Origin: Mercurialis annua
Taxonomy: Eukaryota; Streptophyta; Magnoliopsida; Malpighiales; Euphorbiaceae
Direction of reading: 5' to 3'
NCBI RefSeq assembly: GCF_937616625.2
Contig: NC_065572.1
Span: 69,748,653 to 69,812,652, forward strand
Length of the DNA stretch: 64,000 bases
Positions 37,370 through 49,062 of this stretch are shown piece by piece. Positions within the stretch are counted from its first letter, which is position 1; every line of letters starts with the position of its first letter. Below the pieces are notes generated by a model. It was not told where the DNA came from. It saw nothing but the letters and a program-made list of their open reading frames with translations, and did no database searches. The position numbers and the translations under genes were made by a program.

Positions 37370-38412
37370 ACTAAATTTATGATTCAAGCTGAATAAATCA
37401 AACTGAAATTATTTCTGAGTTTTTTAGATAAATACCAAAAAAAAAAAAAAAAAAATTCTCAAGAATACTATCTCCAATTTTTTTTTTGAAAATACAATTT
37501 GTACTTTTTTTTGCAAAAAAGACTTTTGTTATTCTCAAAAATATTTTTTTTAATCTCAGAAATACGATTTTGGTTTCCTAGCGGTATACTAACACCGTTG
37601 GTTAACCAACAAACAAAACTATTATAAATTTAAACCTCAATTTCTATTAAACTAGTTGAAAATTCTATTATAAACCCCTCCTCCTTCATCACCGCAAGAG
37701 CAACCGTCAAATAAAACCTAAATCGTCTCTTTTTAAATGTAAAATTATTGATTAACCATTTGTTAACTAACAATGTACTAAAAATAAGGTCATTGGTGTC
37801 CCTTTAGTACACCATTAGTTAAATAGCAACAAAATAAAATTCAACAACAGTTAACTAACGTTTTTATTAATAATATATTCAAAATAACGTTTATTACAAG
37901 TTATCCAACGGTTTATCTAATGTTAACCATTGGTTATCCAACACCCAAAAACATAACAATTCTCATAAGCATTTTTTCAAACACTTAGAGTGCAGGCAGC
38001 GCAACACCAAAAATCGAACCACCACCACACCACCACTGTTGTTCACAAAAGAAAAACCAGTTAACTAACGATTGGTTAAATAGCAACAAAATAAATTTCA
38101 TCACAACAGGTCCGCTACCTCCGGCAAGGACAACCAGTTAACTAACGATTTTATTTATAATATATTAAAAATAAAATTTATAACAAAGTTACCCAACGGT
38201 TTATCCAGTGGTAACCATTAGTTTTTTAACACCCAAAAACATTACAATTCTCATAAACATTTCTTCAAACACCTAGAGTGCAAGCTGAACATTGATTCTA
38301 TCTATACAACCATGACAATATACCACAAATCTCCACAATGAACCCAACAAAACTCAAGAATCCAGCCACAACAAAGAATAGAACAACCCCAACTGGAAAC
38401 GAAATCGGAGCC
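37370..38412. repeat. AT-rich stretch with a tandem duplication of about 288 bp
   Basis: Sequence 37843-37997 (GTTAACTAACG ... CACCCAAAAACATAACAATT ... CTTAGAGTGCAGGC) recurs at 38131-38287 with point changes, an offset of about 288 bp. Poly(A) and poly(T) runs occur at 37439-37560. No ORF is supported. Confidence 0.7.
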
Positions 38413-38640
38413 CCGTCGGACGGCTATTCTAAGTAGAGTATGCCATGGAGGCCGTAAAGCAAGGCTCAGCGGCAATTGGACTCCGATCTAAGACTCACGT
38501 GGTTCTCGCGTGCGTTAATAGGGCTAATTCTGAGCTCTCGTCTCTCCAAAAAAGATCTTCAAAGTCGATGACCACATCGGCGTTGCTATTGCCGGTCTCA
38601 CTGCCGACGGTCGTCTCACGTAGTTCAACAGTTGCTTCCT
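38413..38640 (+). pseudogene. PAF1: 20S proteasome subunit alpha-1 (PAF) pseudogene fragment
   Basis: Reading from 38415 gives [28 protein letters not shown], then [16 protein letters not shown], matching the N-terminal part of the plant alpha-1 subunit (usual [17 protein letters not shown]). Two lesions are visible: the expected Gln codon CAA is TAA in front of VEYAM, and a base is missing from the A-run after SSLQK. Restoring frame by eye there yields [20 protein letters not shown]. Similarity stops soon after, with an in-frame TAG. The sequence before SPVGR does not match the usual N-terminus. It is a dead fragment; an 82-codon frame starting at 38445 is not a real gene. Confidence 0.85.
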
Positions 38641-39626
38641 CTCTGTTTACTCTTGGCCGCCATGACTTTTTATTTGAAGAAATTAGGTTATGAAAAGATT
38701 AGAAGAGCATTTGATATTTGTGTAAAATCAAAAGTATAAAAATCAAAAAAGAAAAGAACAAATTGTAATTTTTAAAAGAGAAAGATATGAATATAATTAT
38801 CTAATTAAATTGAGAAATTGTAGTATTTTGTCTAATTAACTCATTATTTCTAGAGACAAATATTGTGGAGTGCAAAAAAAATTATCCAATTTTTTGTGGC
38901 CCCTTAATAAAGTAATGAAGAAAAAAAACCATATGAAAACTTGTGGACTAAAGCAATAAAAGAGGTCTCAAATCATGCAAATATTTAAATTAAAAGACTT
39001 GAATTTTTCAAGGCAGCCTTAAAAGGATAAATGTGGGATTTTAGAGATTCAATTGAATACAAATCATTTCAGAGCTTACCACTTGCGAATTGGAATGGGT
39101 TATAAAATCATTAAAATAATGTTAAGTTGAATGCATGGTTAGATTTGAAAAGTAGTTATAGACTTAGTAAAGGTTGCCAAATATCAACCAACGACATAAA
39201 AGCTTCTACAGTCAGTGAAGAAATATTTTTGTATAAGCTTTTGAATAATCAATCTTGATCGTTAATTTATCCTAATTTTTGCAGAAGCCCTACCACAAAA
39301 AAAATCAGCAAAAATTATTAGAAGCTTCTTACAAAAACAATAGAAAATTATGGTGTTCCAATGTCATCGATTCAAAATTTCAAACAACAAAATTTATTAA
39401 TTTTGCTTTTAAATTGAACACAAAACAATAACTTTGTCCATACCAGAATAAATTTTATACTTCAAAAAAAAATATAGAGAGATCAAATTCTAGCCAAGTA
39501 TTATGAATAAAAGGAGAAATTCTTGGGTAGACCGAGTCTACCACATCATCCGTAAACTAAATTACTCATAATACAACACTTTATTAAAATAATGGCAATA
39601 TCATAATATCACCATTAAAATTTGAA
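38641..39626. other. Intergenic, no supported gene
   Basis: AT-rich sequence without ORFs or paired repeats, apart from the left target duplication (39618-39626) of the following MITE. Confidence 0.45.
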
Positions 39627-39915
39627 GGGTTAATTGCAAATTTATACACAAACTTAACCCTAATTTGCAATTATAACATAAACTTTAAAACTTGACAATG
39701 TTAGTAACCAACTTTACACTTTTGGCAAATCGATACACCAAACACGAAAAACACTAACGTGGACATTGTAATATATCGCCATGTGTCGTTGTGTGATTGG
39801 TCGGTGTACCAATTTGCCAAAAAATGAAAGTTGGTTACTGACATTGCCAAGTATCAAAGTTTATGTTATAATTGCAAATTAGGGTAAAGTTCGTGTATGC
39901 ATTTTCAATTAGCCC
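39627..39915. mobile_element. Mutator-like foldback MITE with perfect 9-bp target duplication
   Basis: A 289-bp element flanked by AAATTTGAA at 39618-39626 and 39916-39924. Left end GGGTTAATTGCAAATTTATA; the reverse complement of the right end is GGGCTAATTGAAAATGCATA. Arms extend about 110 bp and include AATTTGCAATTATAACATAA on both sides. No ORF. Confidence 0.85.
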
Positions 39916-39924
39916 AAATTTGAA

Positions 39925-40734
39925 TGTATTTATTGCACAATTATTCATATCAATACAAATTTTTTCTATATTTATCTTAAAATTCTAATTGACTCGAATT
40001 CATATTATTTTATATTCAAATATAATGATTGGATGTCAAATCATTTGTACAAAAAAATCAATTAATCATATCATAAATTATAGGCAAAATAATTATATCT
40101 ATTCATAATTATGACCAATTTGACAAAAACAAATTGACAATATAGTCCATCAATTGTATATATTTTGTTAATTACATCCAAACAATGAATAAAAAAGATT
40201 AAAGATCTTATTGATAAAAATAAAATTTATTTAAGACTCCTAACTTATTTTTATAATAAATTAGTTTATAATTGAAGCAAAAAATTTAGAAATATCTATC
40301 TAATTTTATAAAAATTTATATAGTGTTTTTAAAATATTTTTATTATTATAAGATTCCTTATAAAAAATATATTTATAAGAATTTATTACAAAAATAACTT
40401 AAAATATTAAATTATATTTTATTTATCAATTACAATATTCATATATTTGCTTATTGAATAAAATTATCATAACTTGCAATATTGAGGGACCATCAAAACT
40501 ATTTTCTAAGAATATTTTTGTTAATTTAGGCATAATTATGGACATATAATATTATTTTACCTAAATTATTTCATTAATAATTATAAGCATGTAGAAATAA
40601 ATTAAGCAGAAATAATGCTTTTGATAAAAGCCTATTAATTTAAAAGTGTGCATTGACAATCCCCATTGTTGGAATTTTGTCAAAAAACTATTACTCATTC
40701 ATATACAAAAAGCTAACTAATTCATTGACATTTT
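39925..40734. other. 3' flank of the CYP94B gene
   Basis: Very AT-rich, no ORF or clear repeat. Confidence 0.45.
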
Positions 40735-42237
40735 TCAATTCTGATTTCTTCTCTTGACCTTGACCTTCAAGCCACCAGCCATATGAGCCGTCAATAGAGG
40801 CACAAAAACCGGCTGGTCCTCACTAACCGGTTTGATCTCGAACCGCCTCAAAATGGTAGCCACCACGTACTTCATCTGTATGAACGCCATTTCCTTTCCA
40901 AGACACACCCTTGGACCAGCTTGGAACACTGGAAACTTGAACGGACTGACCGCCTTCAATATCCCACTGCCGGTCAGTTCATCAAACCACCGGTCCGGTC
41001 TAAACTCAAACCGGTCTTTTCCCCATAATTTCTCCATTCTCCCCATTCCGTAAGGGAAATAAGTGACTCTATCTCCTCTCCGAACAAAAGTCCCGTCCGG
41101 CAAGATGTCGTCGGCGGCGGCATGTTTTGAGTCCCATACTACCGGAGGATATAACCGCATTGACTCACATAAACTCGCTTTCAAAACGTTCATCTCTTTA
41201 AGTAGCTCGAAATCAATTGCCTTGTTTTCACCGTTGTCGTTTAGTAACGTTTCCACTTCATTCACAATCATTTCCTCTGCGTTTTGATTCTCTGACAGCA
41301 ACCAGAAGAGCCACGTCATTGCTGATGACGTGGTGTCTCTTCCCGCCATAATAAAACTAATCACCATATCTCTAATAATTTCATCATCGTGTCCAGCTGA
41401 TAACAATCTTGATAACAGATCGCATTCTTGATCATTTTCAAGAACCTTCGCTTTCTTATTCTTGACGATTTCAAGAACCGAGTCATGAACGATCTTCACC
41501 GATTCTTTGAGTTTCTTTTCAATTCCCATGTTGAACATTCGTTTCGTCTTCCACACGGCATAAACAGGCGCTGCTCCTCTCATGGCGCTGATTTCCGATG
41601 CGGTGTCGAATGCTTTAACAAGCGGCGGAATCGGACGTGAATAATCTAAGCAATTCAACTCAGTGCCTAAAGAAACTCGGCAAATAATATCTAAAGAAAA
41701 TCTTCTCAACACGTCTTGTAAATCAAGAACATGATCATTATCGGCTGCATCTTCCATTAATGGTATTAAACGATTCTCAACTTCTTCTTGCAGAATTTTG
41801 ATCACGAACTCTCTTAATGATTTGGTGCTAAACTCATGGCTAGCGAGTTTTCGCTGAGTTGACCATAACTCACCATCAACGTTAAAAATACCACAGCCGA
41901 GAAGGTCTCCAAGAATTTCAGTGAAGGGTTTTCCTTTAGGGAAGTTACTGAAATTATTCTTGAGCATATGCTCAACATTGGCTGGATTAGCAGTGACAAT
42001 AGTACGGCGGCCGCCGAGTCGCTGAACTTCAATGGTTTGACTGGGTGAAACCGATAAAAGATCAGTATACCAGTCCAGAAGACGGTAACGATTCTTGTAG
42101 AAAGATATTAAACATCCGATAAACGGATAAGAAGGAGGACCATGATCATGAGTTTTCTTGAATTCTTGAAAGAGAGAAAAAAAGAAAGAAAAAATGAAAA
42201 ACCCTAAAGAAATAAAGATTATGAGAAAGATGAACAT
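40735..42237 (-). CDS. CYP94B1: Cytochrome P450, CYP94B subfamily (jasmonoyl-isoleucine / fatty-acid omega-hydroxylase type)
   Basis: Intronless 500-residue membrane P450 of the ER. Residues 1-25 form a hydrophobic anchor (FIFLIIFISLGFFIFSFFF). Motifs: PSYPFIGCLISF near residue 36, WSTQRKLASHEFSTKSLREF (C-helix region), I-helix AGRDTT at about 297-302, ExxR as ESMR at about 357, and the haem loop FQAGPRVCLG at about 438-447 with its Cys ligand, followed by KEMAFIQMKYVV. No introns, these motifs and the C-terminal LLTAHMAGGLKVKVKRR are characteristic of CYP94. Members of CYP94B hydroxylate jasmonoyl-isoleucine or long-chain fatty acids at the omega end. The CYP94B1 symbol rests on resemblance plus neighbours (UPF0235 and SAP genes flank CYP94B1 in Arabidopsis); substrate is inferred. 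Confidence 0.9.
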   Translation of the reverse strand: MFIFLIIFISLGFFIFSFFFSLFQEFKKTHDHGPPSYPFIGCLISFYKNRYRLLDWYTDLLSVSPSQTIEVQRLGGRRTIVTANPANVEHMLKNNFSNFPKGKPFTEILGDLLGCGIFNVDGELWSTQRKLASHEFSTKSLREFVIKILQEEVENRLIPLMEDAADNDHVLDLQDVLRRFSLDIICRVSLGTELNCLDYSRPIPPLVKAFDTASEISAMRGAAPVYAVWKTKRMFNMGIEKKLKESVKIVHDSVLEIVKNKKAKVLENDQECDLLSRLLSAGHDDEIIRDMVISFIMAGRDTTSSAMTWLFWLLSENQNAEEMIVNEVETLLNDNGENKAIDFELLKEMNVLKASLCESMRLYPPVVWDSKHAAADDILPDGTFVRRGDRVTYFPYGMGRMEKLWGKDRFEFRPDRWFDELTGSGILKAVSPFKFPVFQAGPRVCLGKEMAFIQMKYVVATILRRFEIKPVSEDQPVFVPLLTAHMAGGLKVKVKRRNQN

Positions 42238-42341
42238 GATGGGATTATTTGGATTAAGATTTAATTCAAACTGTTCTTAATGCAAATGATGAAATAATTT
42301 AATGTCGGGTTGGTTGAAGAAATGAGGAACAATATGTAGAT

Positions 42342-42351
42342 GTATTTATAT
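42342..42351 (-). promoter_or_regulatory. TATA box of the CYP94B gene
   Basis: TATATAAATA on the minus strand, about 105-115 bp upstream of the ATG at 42237, with no other equally good match nearby. Confidence 0.6.
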
Positions 42352-42858
42352 AGAATTTGAACGTGTGGGTGATTTGGAATCATGAACTGTGTAGGTGATA
42401 GTGAAAGGGGTGACGAAAGTTAATAAAAGGAAACATATAGGCAATTGATTCACATGTTTTTTAAGCTTAAAATAGAAAAGCAACTACAAATTAAGGATAA
42501 CAACTGATTTTTATTTTGTTTTTTTAAAGGATTATCCTCAAACTATTCTAATCTCAAAAAATAATCACAAAAATTTAGACATGAATTTCTAATTATATTC
42601 AATGCTCAATTTCATAAAATAGTCACAATTTTTTGTTTTGTTTTTTTTAGAATAAAAGAAAAACAAATCAATAAAATTATAAGTGATACCCTTAACTTAT
42701 TTTTTCATGATAAATAAAAGTGAGATTTTTTAAAAAAATTAAAAAAAGGGTACAAATAAACTTTTTCCTAGGTCATGGTATAAACGAAAAAATATTATAA
42801 GGTGGAGGTTTTTTAAATAATTAGGCCTTTAAAAAAAATGGATTGCTTTAAAATTATA
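42352..42858. other. Upstream region of CYP94B
   Basis: AT-rich; probable distal promoter. No ORF or paired repeat. Confidence 0.4.
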
Positions 42859-43119
42859 CTCCCTCCGTCCCACTTAAAAAAGGGACATATCCCTTTTACA
42901 CATTTAAAAAAATAATAATTACTCTTGACTTTTCTTATTTTACCCCTATTAATTATTGTTTTATAGTTTGTGTGTAGAGTATTAGCTTTAATTATAGAAA
43001 GAGAAAATAGGGGTATAAGAGAGAATTCCTTGTCAAATGACATAAAAATCATGATTTGGCCTTCTTATGTGGGACAAAAAAAATTGAGATATATCCCTTT
43101 TTAAACGGGACGGAGGGAG
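42859..43119. mobile_element. Stowaway MITE, copy 2
   Basis: A 261-bp element between TA duplications (42857-42858 and 43120-43121) with CTCCCTCCGTCCCACTTAA at the left and the complement at the right. The internal sequence is closely similar to copy 1 at 22505, including TAGAGTATTAGCTTTAATTA and AGAGAGAATTCCTT, so both derive from the same subfamily. Confidence 0.9.
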
Positions 43120-43121
43120 TA

Positions 43122-44920
43122 ATTAATTAAAATATAAATTTATAAACTTATGTATTTTATGGTGAATCAATACAATCTAATTTTAAAATTCATGAATTTC
43201 ATGTTTGATAAGTTTGGGATTCATAAATTTCACAATTCACGAATTTAAAATTCATAAATCTCACATTCCATGAGTTTAAAATTCATAATTTTAAAATGTG
43301 CCTTTATTAATTCTCAATTTTATATAGCATGAAATTCATCATTCAAGGAAGGATATAGTAAAGTCTTTGAGAGTGATTCATGAAGAGTTCCATCTTGGCC
43401 TAAAAAAATTCCTTTTTCGCAAAGGACGGCACCAATAACAAATTGATTTCAAAACTCCTATATAAAATCTCTACCAAATTGATGGATGAACTTCTTTTTT
43501 TTAATGAAATGTCATTTTATTTGTTAAGTGGGACTTAAGTCAATACAAAAAGAATATATAATACATACTCGGTTTGCTTATCGCGCAAATAATACGAAAA
43601 TACACATGATTTAAATCTCAAACACGTTATAACAGTTCAAATGGGTCGACATATTGCATACATCTATAATACAGGTGACAGCTCCATTATTTTTTCCATA
43701 ACATATTTTTAAAACTATTAAAATACACATTGTAAGTAGAAAAAGTTAAAAAAAACATGTCGATCATTCAGCTAGTAATGTGTACAGTCTGTATAACTAA
43801 AAAAAAGTCCCATAATTTTATGTCTGCTTAACCTCCTACTGCATTCTTTTTATATCAGCTTAATTTGGTTTTGGTATTTCATATTTTAAAATAAATAATA
43901 TCTTTGACTGACTAAATAATTTTAAAATGAAGTGGAAAAACAGTATTAATTAATGAAAAAAGTGAATAAAGTAGAAGATAATTTGATCAGAAAATTAAAA
44001 GCTGCTGGCCACAAGTTTAGCGATGTCACTGTCAGCAGATATGAAATGATCATTGAAATTGAAACAAAATACGGCGCCGTTAAGAGATGAAACGAGTGTA
44101 ATTATATACACGATTTGGCCACGGCAAGGATTTGAAGGTGACATGCACTAATAGTAACGGATCATGTATGTATAGTTGTATACTCAGCTGCTCACTCTTA
44201 AGTCTTAACCAACCAAAAAGAGTGGCAATTAAGCTACTGCTTTGTTTCCACCGTCCAAGTTTATCAACTTCATTTAAAACCCCGAATCTAAACTTAAATT
44301 TGATCAATCAACTAATTTGGTTGGCACAAAAATAACACCAACTGGTTTGGTTAATTGTTTTCGTTGGTGCCGAAACTCGAGATTTTATTATAACTCTATG
44401 CAACTGTAACGTCGTGCATCCGTGCAATAAACCAATATTGTGTTAGTCAAGTGGAAAAGTGATAATTAAGAGATTGTCTATCACAAATGTTCATTAATTT
44501 GTTGTAAATATGACATATAGAAAGCCTTATAGTAACTTGCTCAAACTATAATCTAGTTGTAGTACTAATTAATAATATTTGTTTTTTCCAATAAAGGAAA
44601 AAAAAGAACACATCACATATGTAAAAAGATGTAAATGTTTCTAATACTAGGAAAAAGAGCACTTGTGTAAGAAATTAAACTCGTAATCTTAATAGAATGT
44701 GGAATAAGTTCACCTAAAAATCTCTCGCTACCATGCAACACCATAAATTGAAGAAGCTTATTAGTTGCAAAAGATACAGTCGGACCATTGATCTAGCTAG
44801 TTGTTTGTTGTCATATAGAATTGGTCACGTACAAGCTAGCTCTTTGACAAAAAAAAAACGTACAAGCTAGCATACGGTCAAATGGTATACAGTTACCACA
44901 TTTTTGTACAATAGAAAAAA
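43122..44920. other. Intergenic, no supported gene
   Basis: Between about 43180 and 43300 the words AAATTCATAAATTTCA / ATTCATAAATCTCACA recur several times as a degenerate short tandem repeat. Overlapping opposite frames at 44080-44335 show no domain. The last nine bases (44912-44920, TAGAAAAAA) are the left target duplication of the following element. Confidence 0.45.
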
Positions 44921-45646
44921 GGGTTTACTATTCGCCGCCCCAAATTACTACCCACCGTCCAACTTTTGACTGAAATGCCCCTAACATAATTTCAATTCAA
45001 AAACAAAAATCCTCTCAACTCAAAAATCTCTCAACTCAACCTAAAATTCCGACGATAACCGGAGCCGATTTATGTCGGAATCGACGAGAGATAAAAAACG
45101 GAGACCTCCGGTAATTAATTTTGTTTCGTTTTTAATTGTTTTAATAAAAAAGAATTTTTTTTACTAAGGGTGCACCATCGCCTGGCGATGGCGATGGTGC
45201 AGAGGGACAATCGTCGTGGTCCATCGCCAAACAATGGCGATGGCGCCTCTGGGCCATCGCCAGACGATGACGATGGCCCAGTGGCGCCATCGCCATTGTT
45301 TGGCTATGGACCACTGGGACAATCGTCCCTCGGGGACGATTGTCCCTCTGCACCATCGCCATCACCAGGCGATGGTGCATGCGATGGCGATGGCCCTTAA
45401 AAAAATAATTTTTTTTTATTAAAACAATTAAAAACGAAACAAAATTAATTACCGGAGGTCCCCGTTTTTTATCTCTCGTCAATTCCGACATAAATTGGCT
45501 CCGGTTATCGTCGGAATTTTAGGTTGAGTTTGAGAGATTTTTGAGTTGAGCGGATTTTTTTTTTTTTGAATTAAAATTATGTTAGGGGCATTTCAGTCAA
45601 AAGTTGGGCGGTGGGTAGTAATTTGGGGCTGCGAATAGTAGTCCAC
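44921..45646. mobile_element. Foldback Mutator-like element with GC-rich palindromic core
   Basis: A 726-bp element. The flanks TAGAAAAAA (44912-44920) and TAGAAAAAG (45647-45655) agree at 8 of 9 positions. Arms of about 240 bp: TTACTATTCGCCGCCCCAAA at the left, complemented at the right. The AT-rich arms surround a GC-rich core (about 45169-45400) composed of CCATCGCC / GGCGATGG and GGGACAATCGTC words arranged as palindromes within a larger palindrome. Because of the symmetry, long frames are open on both strands (plus 45170-45422, minus 45141-45491); they encode repetitive peptides and are not believed to be genes. Confidence 0.8.
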
Positions 45647-45655
45647 TAGAAAAAG

Positions 45656-46581
45656 GCCAAGAAAGAACGTCGACATATAGTCATGCCAAGAATTACGAGG
45701 GGAAAGAAGGTATATCCAACTTGTTCAAGTTGTGTTAATAGCCAGATTTATAACATGTGTTTATAATTACGCCTCAGAAGACAAAAAAATAATAATCCAA
45801 ATTTACAATATTCGAGATCATGGTTCAGTGATAGAAATGGACAGCTTGCAAAATTGAATCAAAGATAATTTAAAATCAATTCGAAAAATGTAATCCAAAT
45901 TCGAATAATAGATAGAACCCTTTTGCTAAACTTCAAGCTGAATTTCAAGATGGAGTTTTTTGCAACCAATATTTTTTATCTAATAATTAATATTTATTCT
46001 TTACTGAACCGAACTTACTCAAACCAAACTCAAATAGTGGTTTAAATATTATTCAAATCCAAACTATTTTTTTTATGAATAATTTATTTTTTGATGAATA
46101 ATTCAAACTTAATATCTAAACTCATTCGAACGGGACCTTACATAACACATTCAAAATTGAATTTGCCATAACTAAGCATAGTTTGCGCACCCACTCGGTG
46201 CATAAATCGTTTGTGCTCAGAAGGGTACACCAAGTTCCTTTGGTGATAGTAGCAATACTGTGATAGCTAATGCAAAATTGATATTTGCTGCCAACTACTG
46301 GTACTTGTGTTCTTGTTTTGGCACACCTTCCATCACAGGCAAGAACTAGGAAGTAGGAATACATTGCATCATATGATAAACTGCATCTTGGCCCTAAAGA
46401 AATTAGAAGAAACAAAGATTATCTTTTTTTGTCAACATTAACACTTTCCAATTATCCATGGTTAAACTCATCGGTTTCAATTCCTAGCAATTACATAGCA
46501 CACAACAAAATCATCTAATTCCTTGCCCCGGGTTAAAAGAATGCGGGATTCAGCAGTATGATCGCCGAACTTCTGGAATCC
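45656..46581. other. 3' flank of the SAP-domain gene
   Basis: AT-rich. A 97-codon minus frame at 46122-46415 has no recognised domain and no splice signals that connect it to the SAP gene. Probably contains the 3' UTR. Confidence 0.4.
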
Positions 46582-49062
46582 TTATCCAGTTGCATTTCTC
46601 ATCCTTGTTACCAGCTCCTCCTGCACGTATTATGCAATTAATCAATAATGGTAGACATAATGTTCAATTTTATTTTATATATATGTGAGAGAGTCAACAT
46701 GTAAATTGTCTATATACTTGCCTTTTTTCCTTTGGGGGAAAGGCCTCTCTCTTTTAACATGGCACGGAGCCTTTCGACTGTCAAACTGTACAAATCCCTA
46801 TCTGCTAAGCGGCTATCAGATCCATCTGCGCACACAAAATTCAAAGCAATAAAAGTCGCTATTAGTTTTAACAAAATTTTGTTATATGAAATACATCCAT
46901 TGCATAAACCAGGTTACTGGCTTTAAGGCGGATAAGGTTATCAGCAGAAAAGGTATTTAGTCAAAGAAATTCTCAATTTTTATTATTCATTTTCTTTTTC
47001 TTCTTTTCTCCAAGCTAATCTACAATATCATAACTATTTTAGAAAGCCTGACTTTACATTCCAAATAGAACACTGGCATCTAAAGCATAGTGAATTCGAC
47101 ACGGTCTTCTTAGTGATTACAACAAGGATGGATATTCTAGTAGCACCAGGTGCGCAAGCATAAAAGGAAAATAGATTGAAAGACAAAAATCTTGAAGGCA
47201 TCACATGAATACATTAATCAGTTTGATTGTGTGAAACCAGAAGCAGAAAAACAAAAGACTATAGAGAGCTCACCTTGTCGAGAACCCGTTTGAGTATTGC
47301 TTCTCTTGGCAGAAGCCCTCCCATCCTGTACCCTTTCTGAAGCACTGGAAAAAAATGAAAGGCGGCAAGCATATAAGAGAATATGATCACATAGTCGTAA
47401 GCAACCAAACTCTGTTCATGAGGGATGCTCACAATAAATAAAAAGGAGAAGATAGAAGTCATCGAATTTGGGTGAACAGGCAAATATGCACATGCACACC
47501 CTATAGTGTAAGACCATGGTATAACCATAGTGCTAAAGTGAGAGAATACTAAAAGAAGAGCATTCTATTATCAAAAAGATAAAGGCTATACCGCTTTCTA
47601 GAACCCTCAGCTGCAGTTAACGCCTTAACATCCTTTGAACAAGAATCAACCTTTTGTTTCTTAAGCTGCAGAGATCTAATTAATATATTTGTTTGGTTGG
47701 TCTTTATCTGTTGGCTGTCTGTGGAGAAAAGTACAACAAAATCATTTGATATGAATACAACAGCAGATAAAAAATAAATTTAAGGCTATTTAATTAGCTT
47801 TCCATCACAAACATATTAATTAAATAGAAAATGTAAGACAGAAGTATACCTGAGGGCATTGTTTCGTGTTCACAAACATAAACTCGCATCCCACCCTGGG
47901 AAAAGAGAAAAGAAAAGCTTCAATACGGAAACACAAGTTCAAATGTAACAGAAAAACCTGCTAGATAGGAATCAAACCAATTGAGAGAAAAAAAATGAAG
48001 GGAAAAAAAAGCAGTGTCCACAATAATTTTTAATTAAAAATGTAAATAAAACCCGCATTTGTACTATTCAATCCTTAGCAAGTAGCCTGCTAACTCGAAA
48101 AGAGATGAGGAAAGCAAAACAAAAGATGCAATTGCAGCGAAGCATCTATACAAACAAAGATAAGTAGAGTCTTGCCTCATCATCCTTAACTATTAATCTT
48201 TAACTATCAATCTTAAGAAGCATAGGGTACAATTTAAGGTTTCCTATGTAAAAATGAAGTTTTCTGTCTGACACATTTCCGATACGGAACACATTGATTG
48301 AATGAAGTGTCCTTGCAACCTAGGTGTACAGCCACCGCCCATCTGAATAAGCCTCAACCTCGATGCATATGTATCTATGTATACAGAAAATTACCATAAA
48401 GGTGAATTAACTAAATGGAGGTGCTAAACGGTATGCTAAGCGGAAAGTTTGGATAACTATGGCTTTTGAAAAGAGGTTGCCTAACAATTTCTTAAATTCA
48501 GTCTAAACACGCAATAGGGAAAAAAATAACAACATTTGAAGTTAATTCTGCAAACATGTACTAAAACTTGAAAGAAGAAGCAATATCCAATGCATTTTAA
48601 ACTAAATCAATTAAGATATAATCAATGAAAAAGAAAGCTCAATTTAGACTCAAAGTCCAAGAACAAGAGATAATAATATACATTACAAGATAGGTGCAGT
48701 TTATTAGCAATCCAAACCCTAAATTCCTCAGAACAATACATTCCACTAAAATGCGGTAGTTTTTGAACTTGAACCGCTATGTTAAGTCAAATTAAAACAA
48801 ATTAGTCAATACATAGATAATGCAAACTGCGCAAAGTGTAAAACCCTAAGGCAGATAATAAAACCAGACTCGGTAATTAGGGCAAAGAGTTAATAAATGA
48901 GGCGTTAAGTGAAAAACACAAGAAGAAGAAAATCACCGGATTAGAAGATAGAACGGTGGAGGACAAGAAGCCGCGAGAAGGAAGATTGGCGAGGAATTTA
49001 GAAGCGCCGGCGTTGGCCATTGAATTAGAATCGGATAGTTGAGGAGATGAAGGCTCCTCCAT
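46582..49062 (-). CDS. Small SAP-domain protein (At5g63460-like)
   Basis: Spliced gene of six coding exons, about 170 residues. It starts [20 protein letters not shown] at 49062, followed by [20 protein letters not shown]. Exon 2 is [15 protein letters not shown]; exon 3 runs [20 protein letters not shown] to AEGSRKR; exon 4 is a basic stretch with [16 protein letters not shown]. Exon 5 holds the SAP motif [20 protein letters not shown] then PKGKK, and the last exon [16 protein letters not shown] (46582-46584) completes the second SAP helix. SAP domains bind AT-rich scaffold DNA or RNA, so a nuclear nucleic-acid role is likely; no specific function is known to me. The upstream frame at 49308-49502 belongs to the adjacent foldback element, not to this gene. 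Confidence 0.85.

Noticed and set aside
38445..38693. Intact 82-codon gene starting MEAVKQGS
   Set aside because: It starts inside a proteasome alpha-1 sequence, leaves the family frame after about 32 codons, and has a stop just upstream; pseudogene.
45170..45422. Overlapping open frames as a repetitive histidine/proline-rich protein
   Set aside because: They arise from the palindromic GC-rich core of a foldback element and exist on both strands at once.
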